DNA of 64,000 nucleotides from Chondrus crispus (Eukaryota; Rhodophyta; Florideophyceae; Gigartinales; Gigartinaceae): NCBI RefSeq assembly GCF_000350225.1, contig NW_005179026.1, positions 186,001 to 250,000 of the forward strand, read 5' to 3'. Shown piece by piece: positions 35,393 to 45,792 of this stretch (position 1 is its first letter; each line of letters starts with the position of its first letter). The notes under the pieces were generated by a model. It saw only the letters and a program-made list of their open reading frames with translations, ran no database searches and was not told where the DNA came from. The position numbers and the translations under genes were made by a program.

Positions 35393-37560
35393 CTAGTTTT
35401 TCGGAGGAGGATGAGCGCCAACAGGGAGCGGAAAGGCCTTCGTCCCGGTACCGGCGTGTGGCGGCGGGTCGGTGGCCGCCTCGGGGTTCATTACCCGGTT
35501 TGCCTCGTAACTGAGGAGGGCGACGGCTCGGAGATACGCATCGGAGGCACTTGGCTCTTTTGAGCCGGGGTCAACTTCTCGTACTGGTGGGGTACGAGGG
35601 ATACATCCTTCACCTTCATATCGCAGTCGGAGGAAATGTAGTCCCCGACTCGATAACAGTGAAGAAGATGATCTGCGGGGAAGGAGGTCTTTGCGGATTC
35701 TTCTGGTAATTACGGGACGCTCGCCCGGGTGGAAGTCCGCGAGAGCCCTCGGTATGCTTTCGAGCGGGTTGATACGGCTTACGCCGATCGCCGAAAAACA
35801 ACGAATCTCCGTCGTTGAAGGAGGATTCCTCCGTCGGGAGGGAAGGAGTCCCCCCGACGTTGTCCCATTCGGTAGCAAAGTAATTGTCGGCCCCCCATGC
35901 CGTTTGGAAACTGGGAGGGGGGCCGGTAGACGTCCACGGGGCGCCATCGAGGGCGGCGAGGACCTGTGCAACAGGGTGGGGCTTCCCGAATTCCACGCGG
36001 CGCCCAGAAGCGTGCTGGGCCCGGAAGGCGTCGCCATGCGAACGGGCATGGGTGACGGTATCCTAGAACGAGTATCGCGGTCGATCCTCGCAAGCTTGTA
36101 ACACCAGTGGCTTGATCGCGGCGGTGAGTCCCTCGATGAAGAGGGTCGTTCTCTCGTATGCAGAGTGTACGTCCCCGCATCTTCCGAGGGCGGTGGACAT
36201 TCGAGTAGCGTACTCGGTTTCCAACTCGACGGTTTCCGGCGTAGCTACCTAAAAGTAGTGAGAGCCCGCTCGATCTCGAGGGCCGTCGCGTAAGTGAGTA
36301 ACAGCCAATTGACGCCGGCGGCCCAGTTCGCGATCCCTTGAGATTTGCGGTGAAGACCACGCTGGGACTCATACGCTTCCTTGGAGGGCGGTGCCAGCAG
36401 GTGGGGTAGGGCCATCAGGGCCATCGCCTCGGTCATATTGGCGATGTAAAAATTTCCCTTGCGACGAGCAAGGAAACTGATGACCCTGATCGGGTCTACC
36501 CCGCTGAATTTGTGCTCCCCCATAACAACGAGGAGGTACTGCATCCTCTTACGGAGAGTCGCGTAGACCTTGTCGTCCAAGGCCGGACCGGTATCCACGA
36601 GGCGATATTCTCGGTAGTTGCAAACACCTCTGAATCGGTGGTTCGTCGGCTTCCAAACAGAAACGAGTTTCTGTTTAGGGCCGAACGTCGGCATTGGAGC
36701 CGTGAGCGACTCTGACTCGGAATCGGACCCCGAGTCAGAGGAGGATGACGAGTACGGGCTCGAGTATCCGTCCGGCGGGTAACCATCCTTTCGTCCTTTG
36801 CGACGGTGAGACTTCCGCTCATTCCGACTGGGTTTGGACTGTCGTCCACTCCCCTCGTCGTCTGAACTTCTCCCTTGGTCGGGGTTCCCTCCCAGTAAGT
36901 TCTGGGAAGGTAAATCACCTTCGAGGCAGATAGGTCCGGCTGAGGCTCCCTCGCGGGAGGCTCCGGCTGCAATTCGCGACGCCTGCGGGTTGGCGGAGAA
37001 TTGGGGAGCGGTCTCGATGGAAGGGACCGGTATCCCGCGGCTTGCAGCGCTGGCATTGTCACGTTAGAACAGAGCAAGCTCTTATTCAACGGGGGTAACT
37101 TCTCAGCGGGAGAGAGAGTAGCTACTCCGACTGTAGTCGGAGGGTTCACAGCAGTGGTGGCTGGGGTTTGACTCACCGATCCGCCCTATGGACCAGGCGA
37201 CAGATCGGAGCTGTGCGTTTTCAAGACGGTAATTTCTAAACGGAGGGCATTGAGTTCCTCCGTCGTGGCAGCAACCTCTTGTTTCAGCAGGACGGTAGCC
37301 TCCTCGACAATGGCAGATACATGCGCCTGCCAGGACTTGGTGAGTACGCCTTCAAGGGCGGTTAATCGATCGCGTTCTCACGCGGCTTGAACCTCGGCTT
37401 GTGCCGTGATAGTTTCCTCGACAAAGGTCTTGAGGTTTCTCGCAGCGCCGACGGTTCCGCTGCGAACTTCTCCACCACAGTATTGAGCGTGAATCTTTCG
37501 GCCTCTCGGAGGGCCTTGCGGCAACTCCGAGTGATCCACACCGCAACGGTGCAGCGCTGG
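35393..37560 (-). pseudogene. Copy G: gag
   Basis: Several minus-strand frames. A helical N-terminal part near 37,200-37,560 (SAIVEEATVLLKQEVAATTE), a Pro-rich linker (36,740-37,176), then the capsid-like block 36,245-36,694 (VYATLRKRMQYLLVVMGEHK; RVISFLARRKGNFYIANMTE). The order resembles the gag at 61,589-64,000. Heavily broken. Confidence 0.7.
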
Positions 37561-38063
37561 GTATCGTACCAGCGCTGACGGGCGGAGGCGGATCTAGGCC
37601 CGCTCGCGTATGCGTGTGTCCTCTACCCGCTTCCTCCCTTCTAACGCGCGCGAAGGCGAAGGCGCATGGTTAGAATAGGCTGGGTGGACTGACCTTGGCG
37701 GTCGGTTGAGGACAAGTCTGTGCTTGTCCCCCTACCCGCCGTCGGTCCGCTCCATATTTAATATACCAAACAATCTATCATAACACTACAATACCGAGGT
37801 TCTGTAGTGGGGTACTGTAGTGCAGGTCGGCCTGCACTGTAATACTGTCAGCTATGTCGAGGCGGACAGTACACGTATTACCCGTGGTGCGTGCCCGCTT
37901 CGTTCGCGCGCGGTACACGTTTGCACGTGTATGCGTGTGTCCCATGTCCCCGTGGTGTACACGTGGACACGCGCGGTTGTACTGTAGAGCGTCGGGCTGT
38001 ACAGTATGGGATCCCGTTGTTGATCTAATCTAACTAAAAAGCCCCAGGGGGGGTTATACTACA
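37560..38063 (-). repeat. Copy G: 5' LTR (diverged family 2); inner end uncertain
   Basis: On the minus strand it starts TGTAGTATAACCCCCCC and shares with the family-2 LTRs the GATTAGATC block, ACGTGT boxes, the GTGCAGG/CCTGCAC hairpin (37,816-37,840), GTTATGATAG and the ATTAAATAT stretch. The inner boundary could not be fixed, because homology fades toward 37,560. Confidence 0.7.
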
Positions 38064-38386
38064 CCCGTGACACGTTTTCGTGGGCCACGGGCACACGTGG
38101 GGAATGGCATGTATAAACGTGGGCGTGACACGAGTACACGTGGTGGCAGATACACGTGAGGAGGTCCCGCGCGAGGGCGGAAAGCGGCGCCGGGGACAGG
38201 TGTCCCGGGATAGAAGGAAGTGGCGTCTCAGTGCACTACACTGGGCCGATTAGTGCTGCTGCCTGTTGGCATTTCGCCGATGGAGAGGAGTGAACGTCTC
38301 AGGGCGCCTGGAGGTACGACCCTGAACGGCTCCACTTGAAATCTGGCGTGCGGGTTCGGGGTGTCGACTGGGGCTGGACGTTCCAA
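38064..38386. other. Spacer right of copy G
   Basis: Contains three further CACGTG boxes in 38,090-38,160 and a GTGCACTACA at 38,231-38,240. No gene seen. May be part of an older LTR. Confidence 0.35.
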
Positions 38387-38794
38387 TTACTGATTTCGTC
38401 TCTGCAGATACGTTCTGGCTGGTGCGGTAGCCTCTGTCGGCTGCAAGTATGCAATAGAATATTGCTCTACTCCTCCCCTGCCCTCGTTGCTTGATCGCGA
38501 AGAACTTCTTGCATAATCGATACGGCGTGACGATAATGTGGGGATCTCTTGCTCCACAGCATCACGAGCGAGGTCGGTTGCATCCTGAGTGGACTGAGGG
38601 TCGCTATGATACTCGTTGAGGGCACTCTTTATCTGCGGCCCTCTGCGTTTTTCAATTCCGCCCTGTCTCTCGTGGATTAAATCTCACGAGTCCTTGTACA
38701 TCCGCGGTGCAAACAAGCCGTGTATAAACTTTCTAGAGAACAGAGTCTCTGGCGGAAGCAGGTCTGTGTATGCCTCTTGGAGCGCCCCCAACAT
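38387..38794 (-). pseudogene. Possible broken coding stretch, unrecognised
   Basis: On the minus strand an ATG at 38,794 opens a frame of about 135 codons ending in TAA (38,387-38,389) with a single in-frame TGA at 38,684-38,686. The text looks protein-like (ALQEAYTDLLPPETLFSRKF; DATDLARDAVEQEIPTLSSR) and is rich in Arg, Ser and Glu. No family recognised. It could be a decayed host gene or a chance frame; the 98 open codons after the TGA favour the former weakly. Confidence 0.3.
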
Positions 38795-39600
38795 ATCCCT
38801 TCTGCATCACTGAGCACATCCACTGAGACACGTTGGCTTGTTTCGGGCTGGTGTCATCAGGCCTCCATGTGACTTTCTGCATCATTTCCTATACGGTGGT
38901 CGCGGTAATATGCGTCAAGTTGACAGTCAGAGGAGGGGAAACATGGTGTGCAGTATCCTAGATCGGTGGCGTTGGTGGCGTCGCGTCAATCGAGTCTTGT
39001 GTAACGCCCTGAGGCGTCTACGGATTCGGCGTGGTGCTTCAGCCTTTTCACAATCTACGAGTGTCAGCTGAGAATTCTAGAATGAAGTTAGACTGATGCT
39101 AATGAATCTGGCGGGGCAGAAACCACGTCGCATCGCGACGCGCGGAGAGGGGGATCGATAGAGGGCAGAGAATCTGGAAGAGAAAGTAAACAAAAGATTG
39201 AGAGGAATGCGAGCCCTTGAGGGTTCCGTATCGCCTTAATTAAGCAATACAGAAACCAGGCGTGTCAGGGTTCTATTCTTCCTCGCTAGAGAAAGATATG
39301 GGAAGCAAGTACTAAAACACTATCTGCATAGATAGATGCGCCACTTCATTCCTCCTTCTTCGCCCCAATTTTCTCGCCGTCCACGGCTAGCATGTCCGAG
39401 GGACTTTACAAAGCCACATTTTCATTCCAACACAACTCGTCTGTTGCAACCCCTGCATTCCTCCCTATTTCCACGTACTTCTAGGCAGAATTGCGCCCGG
39501 TTGGGTGTCATGCCCGTTGGGCACCGCCACTTTCTGTCCGCAGTGGAGCGGGCCGGCCCCTCCGGCCCGACAGGCCTTACAGCGGTCCGATCTGCTGCTG
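38795..39600. other. No gene recognised
   Basis: About 800 bp of mixed composition between the possible broken gene and the Tigger element. Nothing could be identified. Confidence 0.5.
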
Positions 39601-39602
39601 TA

Positions 39603-39628
39603 CAGTGTTCCCCCGCTATTTGCATACC
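39603..39628. repeat. Tigger element: left terminal inverted repeat
   Basis: CAGTGTTCCCCC...TTGCATACC, pairs with 41,588-41,613. Confidence 0.9.
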
Positions 39629-39687
39629 CCTTGGTCAACGTCAAAAGTATACGAACAACGCGGGTATGCAGGGAGTGAGGGGGCGCC

Positions 39688-39925
39688 TCAGACTTTACAA
39701 AAATGATCCGCAATTGAGGTCTGACGAAGCGAGGACTGTTTTGCAAGCCTCAGTTCTCTTTGGCAACCTCTTAAAGCCCTTCGAGTGCTCTCGTCCATCC
39801 ATCCCAGTCCTTCTAATGCGGTAGTAGCGACAGCCAACCCCTTCAGCTCTTCCTCAGTAGTATGACTATCATCATCCTCATCAGTATCTGGCAAGTCCTC
39901 AGACGAACTCTCTAAACCTGCAATA
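39688..39925 (-). pseudogene. Tigger transposase C-terminal tail with PIP-box-like motif
   Basis: Minus-strand continuation in another frame: acidic stretch (DTDEDDDSHTTEEELKG), then basic helix, ending QTSIADHFCKV. Q-x-x-I-x-x-H-F fits the PCNA-interacting PIP box (Qxx[ILM]xx[FHY][FY]). The pogo transposase is known to bind PCNA through a C-terminal motif of this type. Confidence 0.65.
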
Positions 39926-41270
39926 ACAAACCCTGGTTCTCAACAGTAACTGGCTCAATAATATCGTCCTCATCAATCGGGTTGACGAGCCTATCAATCA
40001 CCACCCTCTCAAAATGAAGTCCATGCTGATAGATATCTTGGACCATTAGTTCCCGCACATCCCTTTGAACCTCATCTGACTGATTCACGTGGACATTTGC
40101 ATCCGTTCCAAAGCAGTGCTTAAACGAGTTGGCAACGCAACTATTGGGCAACGTGTCCCATTCTTTTTTCATCCATCGCATTGCTGTTAATATATCAATG
40201 CTGTAGATAGACTTTTTGCCAGAATCCATGTTCTCAAACACTCTGAAAAGTAAACGACGCCTAAATTTTGCCTTGACAGTAGCAATAAAGCTACCATCTA
40301 AAGGCTGCAGTCGACTGGTTGTATTTGGAGGCAGGAATCGGACATCAACATTCTGAAGTTCTGGTAGTACCTCAGCCGATCCGTGCGCTGAACAGTTATC
40401 AATAAACAATATCACTTTTCGTCCCGGTGTACGCGAAATATATTGATCAAACCTTCGCAACCAAGCAAAGAATAATGCCCTAGTCATCCACGCCTTTTTA
40501 TTCGCGTAGTAGTGACACTCCAGTTCGTGTCCATACTTCCCCTTAAACGGACGAGGCCTAAGAGCATTGCCGATTATCATAAGGGGGTATTTCTCGCTTC
40601 CATCTGAGTTACAGCAGCCTAGGAACGTGATGCGCGTCTTGTCCTTCTTAACACCAGAATGTTGTTTTTGTGACAAGGACCAACCTGGCGGCTGCCGATA
40701 AAATAATCCCAATTCATCGGCATTCCAAACGTCTTTGGTTTCATATTCAGACACCTGCGACCTGATTTCAGGTAGGGCTGTAGCGAGTGCGGCACTATCA
40801 GCACTCAGTCCTTCTCCATGGACACGTCGAAACTTAAGCCCATGTCGTTTTTGAAATCTATCAAGCCAGCCTTTGGAGAACTTAAGGGTGAGCTTTTGGT
40901 CAGCTGCGAGGTGTCTGTTGGCTTCCACTTGAAACCGCTCTGCCTGATGTCTGAGAATCACACCATTCACTTGCACCCCGTTAGCGACTGTGTAACATTG
41001 CCAGTTTTGCAGCGCCAATTCCAGTCTAGGTGCAGCGGGGAGGGGTAGATTCTTGAACTTAGTTCGTACACTGGGAGGCAGGCTGGTGTATTTCGATTTA
41101 GTAGAGAGCAACCTTGAAATTGCGGTTTGATTAGGCGCTTTCCGGGGGTGAAATTGTGATTTGGCCCAAACGGCGAGAGAAGTTTGGCTGCTGGTCTCGA
41201 TTTTTTCACACCTGCGATTGTGCTCAGCCATGATGAGCTGCTTCTGCGGAATCGTCAGGGGATGGCTCAT
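39912..41270 (-). CDS. Tigger/pogo DDE transposase
   Basis: 452 codons from the ATG at 41,270. An in-frame ATG at 41,357 would add 29 hydrophobic residues not typical of the family, so the inner start fits better. Order: N-terminal helix-turn-helix (IPQKQLIMAEHNRRCEKIE), second CENP-B/Tc5 helix-turn-helix (LKFSKGWLDRFQKRHGLKF), then the DDE domain with DVWNADELGLFY, VILFIDNCSAHG and PPNTTSRLQPLDGSFIATVK carrying the three acidic positions. It cuts and pastes the element via its TIRs. The frame closes at 39,912. The acidic C-terminal tail, ending RQTSIADHF (to 39,688), continues in another frame, so a single frame change near 39,920-39,945 (or a small intron) separates them. The rest is intact. 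Confidence 0.9.
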   Translation of the reverse strand: MSHPLTIPQKQLIMAEHNRRCEKIETSSQTSLAVWAKSQFHPRKAPNQTAISRLLSTKSKYTSLPPSVRTKFKNLPLPAAPRLELALQNWQCYTVANGVQVNGVILRHQAERFQVEANRHLAADQKLTLKFSKGWLDRFQKRHGLKFRRVHGEGLSADSAALATALPEIRSQVSEYETKDVWNADELGLFYRQPPGWSLSQKQHSGVKKDKTRITFLGCCNSDGSEKYPLMIIGNALRPRPFKGKYGHELECHYYANKKAWMTRALFFAWLRRFDQYISRTPGRKVILFIDNCSAHGSAEVLPELQNVDVRFLPPNTTSRLQPLDGSFIATVKAKFRRRLLFRVFENMDSGKKSIYSIDILTAMRWMKKEWDTLPNSCVANSFKHCFGTDANVHVNQSDEVQRDVRELMVQDIYQHGLHFERVVIDRLVNPIDEDDIIEPVTVENQGLLLQV

Positions 41271-41587
41271 CTTGGTAGTGGATACAATGGAGAGAGGAAA
41301 AGGAAAAAGGGCGAAGGGCCAGGTGTGGGACAATTGTAGTACGCTTCTTAATCGCATCTGCGAAACTGCTGGTCTTCATCTTAGGAAGGAGAAACGGGTT
41401 TGAATTTGAAAAGTTTATGCAAAGACGGGGGATGTTCCTCAAATATTTAATTAAAAATCACGGTATATCTCAGATTGCTTATGCATGGATGCAGTATGCA
41501 GGTTGCCGGCCGTTCCAACTCAAAATGCCAGCTTTTGAGACGGTAACAACGACTTGCATGCATGTTGCGAGGGTACGCGCTGGGGGA

Positions 41588-41613
41588 GGTATGCAATTTG
41601 GGGGGGAACACTG
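41588..41613. repeat. Tigger element: right terminal inverted repeat
   Basis: GGTATGCAATTTGGGGGGGA... ending in CACTG, inverted copy of 39,603-39,628; TA follows. Confidence 0.9.
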
Positions 41614-41615
41614 TA

Positions 41616-41940
41616 CTTAACTCCACGTGTCCACCTGTCTTACTATCATACGCACCCTTCTTTCCCAGCCGTTATACAGTAGTATCACCGTGCGGCTCCA
41701 CGAACATCACCAACTGCGGCTTGCTCCACAGTGCAACTAAACTAACTCTGTTATTAAACCGTTCTTCCTATTTGCACCCGAAGTTTTAGCACTGTTTCAG
41801 AATCGTGAGTATCGTAGAGCGACTGACACGGAGCTGTTAACCTAGTCCGTCATCGCGTTGTACGGATTGCTCTTTATCATAAACATGTGACAATGCTCAA
41901 GGAAGACGAGAGCTTACATCAATATGAATGTCTTTTGACC
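41616..41940. other. Spacer between two DNA transposons
   Basis: 325 bp, nothing recognised. Confidence 0.5.
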
Positions 41941-41949
41941 GGATAAATA
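41941..41949. repeat. 9-bp target duplication of the Mutator-like element, left
   Basis: GGATAAATA, repeated exactly at 45,784-45,792. A 9-bp direct duplication is diagnostic of the Mutator superfamily. Confidence 0.92.
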
Positions 41950-42330
41950 AGTAGACACATTTCCACCAGCGGTATGCGTTCAAGTGATTTACTCGCATCA
42001 TACGACACGGCACGCTCTGCGGGGCTCTGTGGGGGCGGTCCCGCTGGTCCTGGGCCGCCCAATCGCCCCGACTGGACGACGGCGGCACACAACGCCACGG
42101 AATTACCAGACCCTGCATCAGTGCATCGCTCTCCCGCATCGACACCGCCCGCGACGCTTCACCCCGCATCGCCTCAGCTGACTGTTCCCCGCATCGCTTC
42201 GCCCGCACCGCCCCCTTCATTCCTCTGGCGCCTCCCCGCATCGCCTCAAGCGCCCGACTCCCGGCCACCTCGCTTTGCCGCTTTGCCCGTCACCCCTTCA
42301 CCCCCGCACCGTGCATCGACCTGCACATCG
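41950..42330. repeat. MULE left terminal inverted repeat
   Basis: First ~190 bp are about 95% identical (inverted) to 45,590-45,783. The remainder is C-rich with recurring CCCGCATCGCC words and aligns less well. Open frames here are by-products of composition. Confidence 0.85.
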
Positions 42331-42528
42331 CCTCACACCCAGCCGAGTCGCTGGGCCCTCTCGCCTCCCCATCTCTCTACACGCTCCGTTGCCAAAACCG
42401 CCAGCGCCTCCCCACTCTCGGTGGTCATTTCACCCTTCCGTCCCGCATTGCAGAGGGGTTTTCTCGCTGCTTTACCTTTCTCTCGTCGAGCTGCTTCAAG
42501 CAAGTTGTTTCCGGATGGGGAAGTTTAA

Positions 42529-44997
42529 CTCACCGCAGAGTGCCAAGATGCACTGGTGGTCTGCGAAGCTTTTTTTCACCAGTGCTTCGAAGCAACGTTT
42601 CCCAGCCCAGATGACGTCTCTGAAGCGCTTTGTGAATTGGTCGTCGTGCAACCTGCCGAGGTCGAGGCTATACTACGGGTAATATTCAGTGTAGATTCGT
42701 GTGCTGATATCATCACCGATGCAGACGTTTTCTTAGCAGTAGTTACTGCTCTTCATGGGAGCGAAGAGGAAACTTCCCTGGACAACCTAAGGGCTCTTTG
42801 TCTAATGAAATGTCACAGATGTAAAGCATACCGTGAGATGCCTAGGTTTTTAAGCACCAAAGGAGAGCCGCGAACGAGTTGTAATACCTGTCGAAGAGAA
42901 GACCCCATGGACCTTGTTCCCGAAAAAATCTACTTCATGGGTTGGCTTCCATTTGTTGCAGACAAGCAAGCGTTTATTGCAAGGGAGCAGGGGCGTAATT
43001 TACAGTCATCGACGGAGCTGCAGTATCCTATCGAATGCTGTTATGCAAGCGATCAGCCTGTGCACCCGGATAACCGCTTAGAGTTTATAAAAAAAGTTAA
43101 ATCTGTCGTTGAAAACGTTGAAGGGTTCCGATATGTTTCGCACAAGAAAGGTGTGAAGACACATGCCTATATATGATGTCAGAGAAGCCATAATGCAGAG
43201 GCCAAACGGTGCAAGGTAAGTTCAAGATTACATGACTGTGGTGGCAGGTTGTCTATTTCGTATGACCGAGGTTTAACTCTCAACCTTACGGTGAAGCATA
43301 CTTTGCTGCACGAAAGGGCCCAGAACAAGCATGTATTATCTGAACAGGAGAAGCAATTTGTTTTACAGCAGGCACGGCAGGATAGTACTCCGTTTCTTAT
43401 TTGCTCCAACTTGCGGGCGTCTGAACATGTGTTTATTCAGTACCCTCAGGTGTACTAACTGTGGTTGGACCAGATGACATCACAATTTCGAAAGGCTGTC
43501 GACCCTAAAGAATCTGTGTTACTGTATGCTCAAGAGAGCAAGACGTTCGATGTTTTCTTTCACGAACGCTCGCCGTTTGCTGTCGGTGTCAAAACCGGCA
43601 TGGCAGATATGCTCTGTCAAGAACACAATAGAGTTGAAGGATTTATTGATTCCACGTACAAGACTAATTCATCATCATGGGAACTTTTTGTTGTGATCCG
43701 GGCAGTGCTGGGTGCTGGCTTTCCGCTCGCTTACTTTTTTGTTGAGTCCGGCAGTGTTTCATCGTCAGAAAACGTGCGGAGAAAGGACACAATATATGAA
43801 TGTTTCCGAGGATTGTTCGACTCGTTGGTGGCGTTTCGACCTACCTTCTTCTCTTCAGATAAGGATTCTGGTCAACTGTATGCCATCAAACGGGTGTATA
43901 AAATAGACCCGTCTTTGTGCCTCTGGCATCTTAAAAGAGCCATCAAGCAGAAGATTGGAGGTCTACGCAGAGATAAGAAGACTAAAATCTCCCAGGAGCG
44001 AGAGACAAAGTTACTTGAGTTGATCAGTCTCCAGTTTAACCGCCATCCTTTTTTCGACCCCGAATTCTCTACAGTTTTCTCTGAACAGCAAGCACGGGAA
44101 GAAATAGATCTCTTTTTTTGTCCAGAGGGTGAGGAGACGCTTAAAGCGTACTTGATCAAGAATTGGTACGACGGAAATATGTTTTATTGCTGGGGAAGGC
44201 GACTTGCGTCGTGCATCCCCCTCACCAAAACGACAATGTTGTGCGAGTCGCATTTCTCAGTTTTAAAGCGCCTTTATCTTTTGCCATACAACCGGCCAAG
44301 ACCAGATTTACTACTGTACGTCATAGAGACGAAGCTCATGACCAAGTTTAACTCAGACTACCAATTGATGATGAATGGACGAAAGAAACCAAGCTGGTGG
44401 CGGGCGTTTGTGCAGGAATGGAAAAAGGCAACATCAACTCCCATAAAAGAGATTTACAATGTGGATAAGGTTAAATGGACTTGTTCATTCCCTGCATACT
44501 TACAAAATCCGTTTCTAATGTGCAAACACCTTGTTCAAGGCATGGAATTGCCGTTGTATCGTGAATTGATTAGGGGTCGTCAGTCGCCTTTCATTAAGTC
44601 ACGGAGAGACGAAAACAGATTAGTTCCCCTGTTCGAAGGACCACTCACTCATTCAAAGCGACGGAAGGCCAATGAAGGGCTCTCAACTGTCGCTTCTGCG
44701 CAGATCGAAGCGGCATCAGGATCCAACTTTATCAGCCAAGTTTTCTTCTAGGACTCGAGAGAGTCAGTTTTGAACAATGCCGGGGAAGCCGCACAGGAGT
44801 CAATCGATAACCTCTCCTGGATGATAGAACATGTAAGGAAATTGTCAAACTTAACAAGTGGAAGCCGCCAGCTGTTGTACATTAACGGCACAGTCCTTCG
44901 GACTATAAAAAACTACAGACAGGACATCGAGCAGGATGCAAACATGCGAAAAACTCTGACCACTTGGTCCAAAGCGAACACTCTGTTCCAGCGTTAG
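42529..44997 (+). pseudogene. MULE transposase, one frame with three in-frame stops
   Basis: A single reading frame of 823 codons interrupted only by TGA (43,174), TAA (43,456) and TAG (44,749), with no frame change. N-terminal part has a CHRC...CNTC zinc-ribbon-like pair (near 42,810-42,890). The MULE catalytic domain follows: FIDSTYKTNSS (first Asp), FFSSDKDSGQLYAIKRVYK (second Asp), then LCLWHLKRAIKQK, the C/W-H signature. A SWIM-like finger (KWTCSFPAYL...MCKHLV) lies near 44,475-44,535 with Phe where the second Cys usually stands. A helical tail ends at 44,997. No ATG opens the frame, so a first exon upstream or start decay is likely. Inactive as written unless the stops are read through. 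Confidence 0.88.
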
Positions 44998-45249
44998 CCA
45001 AAATAAAGCGACCCTTCAAACCTTCAAATCCATGGTAGACTAATTCACTGGTTCCCCCAAGTCCACATCTTGGCTCTTGTATGTCACTGGCCTCCCACAC
45101 GTACCCTCAACGATCTGTTCCCTTAATTGAGAAGACGTCGCCTTCACAAGCCATCCACGGCTACCGTGGAGGAGGCGCGCCAACAGCAGCAGATCAGCTG
45201 TCAAATCTGTGCGCCGAGGTGCGCGCGGTGGGGATCAAGGCGGTGGGCG

Positions 45250-45783
45250 CTGGTGGCGAAGGCGAAGAAGAAGGCGACGCCGGTGAAGCAGGCATGCGAA
45301 CAGGCGGGGTAGAATGAGAAGGGGACCTAGAGCGAGGAGCTGAGGCAAATCGGGGACAGAGCGACCCGGAGCGTGGAGGGGCTATAGAGGCCTCACGCAA
45401 TGGAGAGCGATGCGGGGGTGAGGCAAAGCGAGGTGGTCGGGAGTGGGGAGGCGTTTGAGGCAATGAAGGGAGATGCGGGGAGGCGCCGGGGGAATGCATG
45501 GTGGGGGCGGTGCGGGAGAAGCTTGGGCGGGAGCAGTCAGGCGCTGAGGCAATGCCGGGAGGGGGCGATGCGGGTGAAGCGCCGCGGGCGGTGTCGATGC
45601 GGGAGAGCGATGGAATGCAGGGTCTGGGAATTCCGTGGCGTTGTGTGCCGCCGTCGTCCAGTCGGGGCGATTGGGTGGCCCAGGACCAGCGGGACCGCCC
45701 CCACAGAGCCCCGCAGAGCGCGCCGTGTCGTATGATGCGAGTAAATCACTTGACCGCATACCGCTGGCGGAAATGTGTCTAGT
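45250..45783. repeat. MULE right terminal inverted repeat
   Basis: Inverted counterpart of 41,950-42,330; outer ~190 bp well conserved, inner part GC-rich and drifting. Confidence 0.8.
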
Positions 45784-45792
45784 GGATAAATA
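45784..45792. repeat. 9-bp target duplication of the MULE, right
   Basis: GGATAAATA, same as 41,941-41,949. Confidence 0.92.

Larger units (their letters stand above)
30830..38063 (-). mobile_element. Ty3/gypsy copy G, minus strand, heavily decayed
   Basis: Order on the minus strand: LTR (37,560-38,063), gag, protease, RT, RNase H, integrase, chromodomain-like end. The LTR is a diverged relative of family 2. More than ten interruptions; clearly the oldest LTR element in the window. Its 3' LTR was not recognised, so the lower boundary is a minimum. Confidence 0.87.
39603..41613 (-). mobile_element. Tigger/pogo-type DNA transposon, complete with TIRs
   Basis: 2,011 bp. Left end CAGTGTTCCCCCGCTATTTG (39,603), right end on the other strand CAGTGTTCCCCCCCAAATTG; the inverted repeats extend to GCATACC (26 bp, 3 mismatches). 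TA flanks both ends (39,601-39,602 and 41,614-41,615), the target duplication of Tc1/mariner-pogo elements. Subterminal GTATGCA boxes lie at 39,621 (reverse), 39,664, 41,494 and 41,589. It encodes one transposase on the minus strand. Confidence 0.93.
41950..45783 (+). mobile_element. Mutator-like DNA transposon (MULE) with long TIRs
   Basis: 3,834 bp bounded by the 9-bp duplication GGATAAATA. The inverted repeats start A(G/C)TAGACACATTTCC and are strongly conserved for about 190 bp, then drift through a C-rich, GCATCGCC-repeat-like tract for several hundred bp. Inside lies one long transposase frame (42,529-44,997). Long TIRs, 9-bp duplication and transposase type agree. Confidence 0.93.

Noticed and set aside
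29409-38240. TGTAGTGCAC at 29,409 and GTGCACTACA ending at 38,240 as outer ends of one element around copy G
   Set aside because: Flanking five bases differ (TACAC versus CTGGG) and no matching inner LTR edges were found; 10-bp agreement alone is too weak.
41974-42682. Pro/Ser-rich plus-strand frames in the MULE left end
   Set aside because: They lie in the C-rich terminal inverted repeat and come from base composition; the mirrored end gives similar frames.
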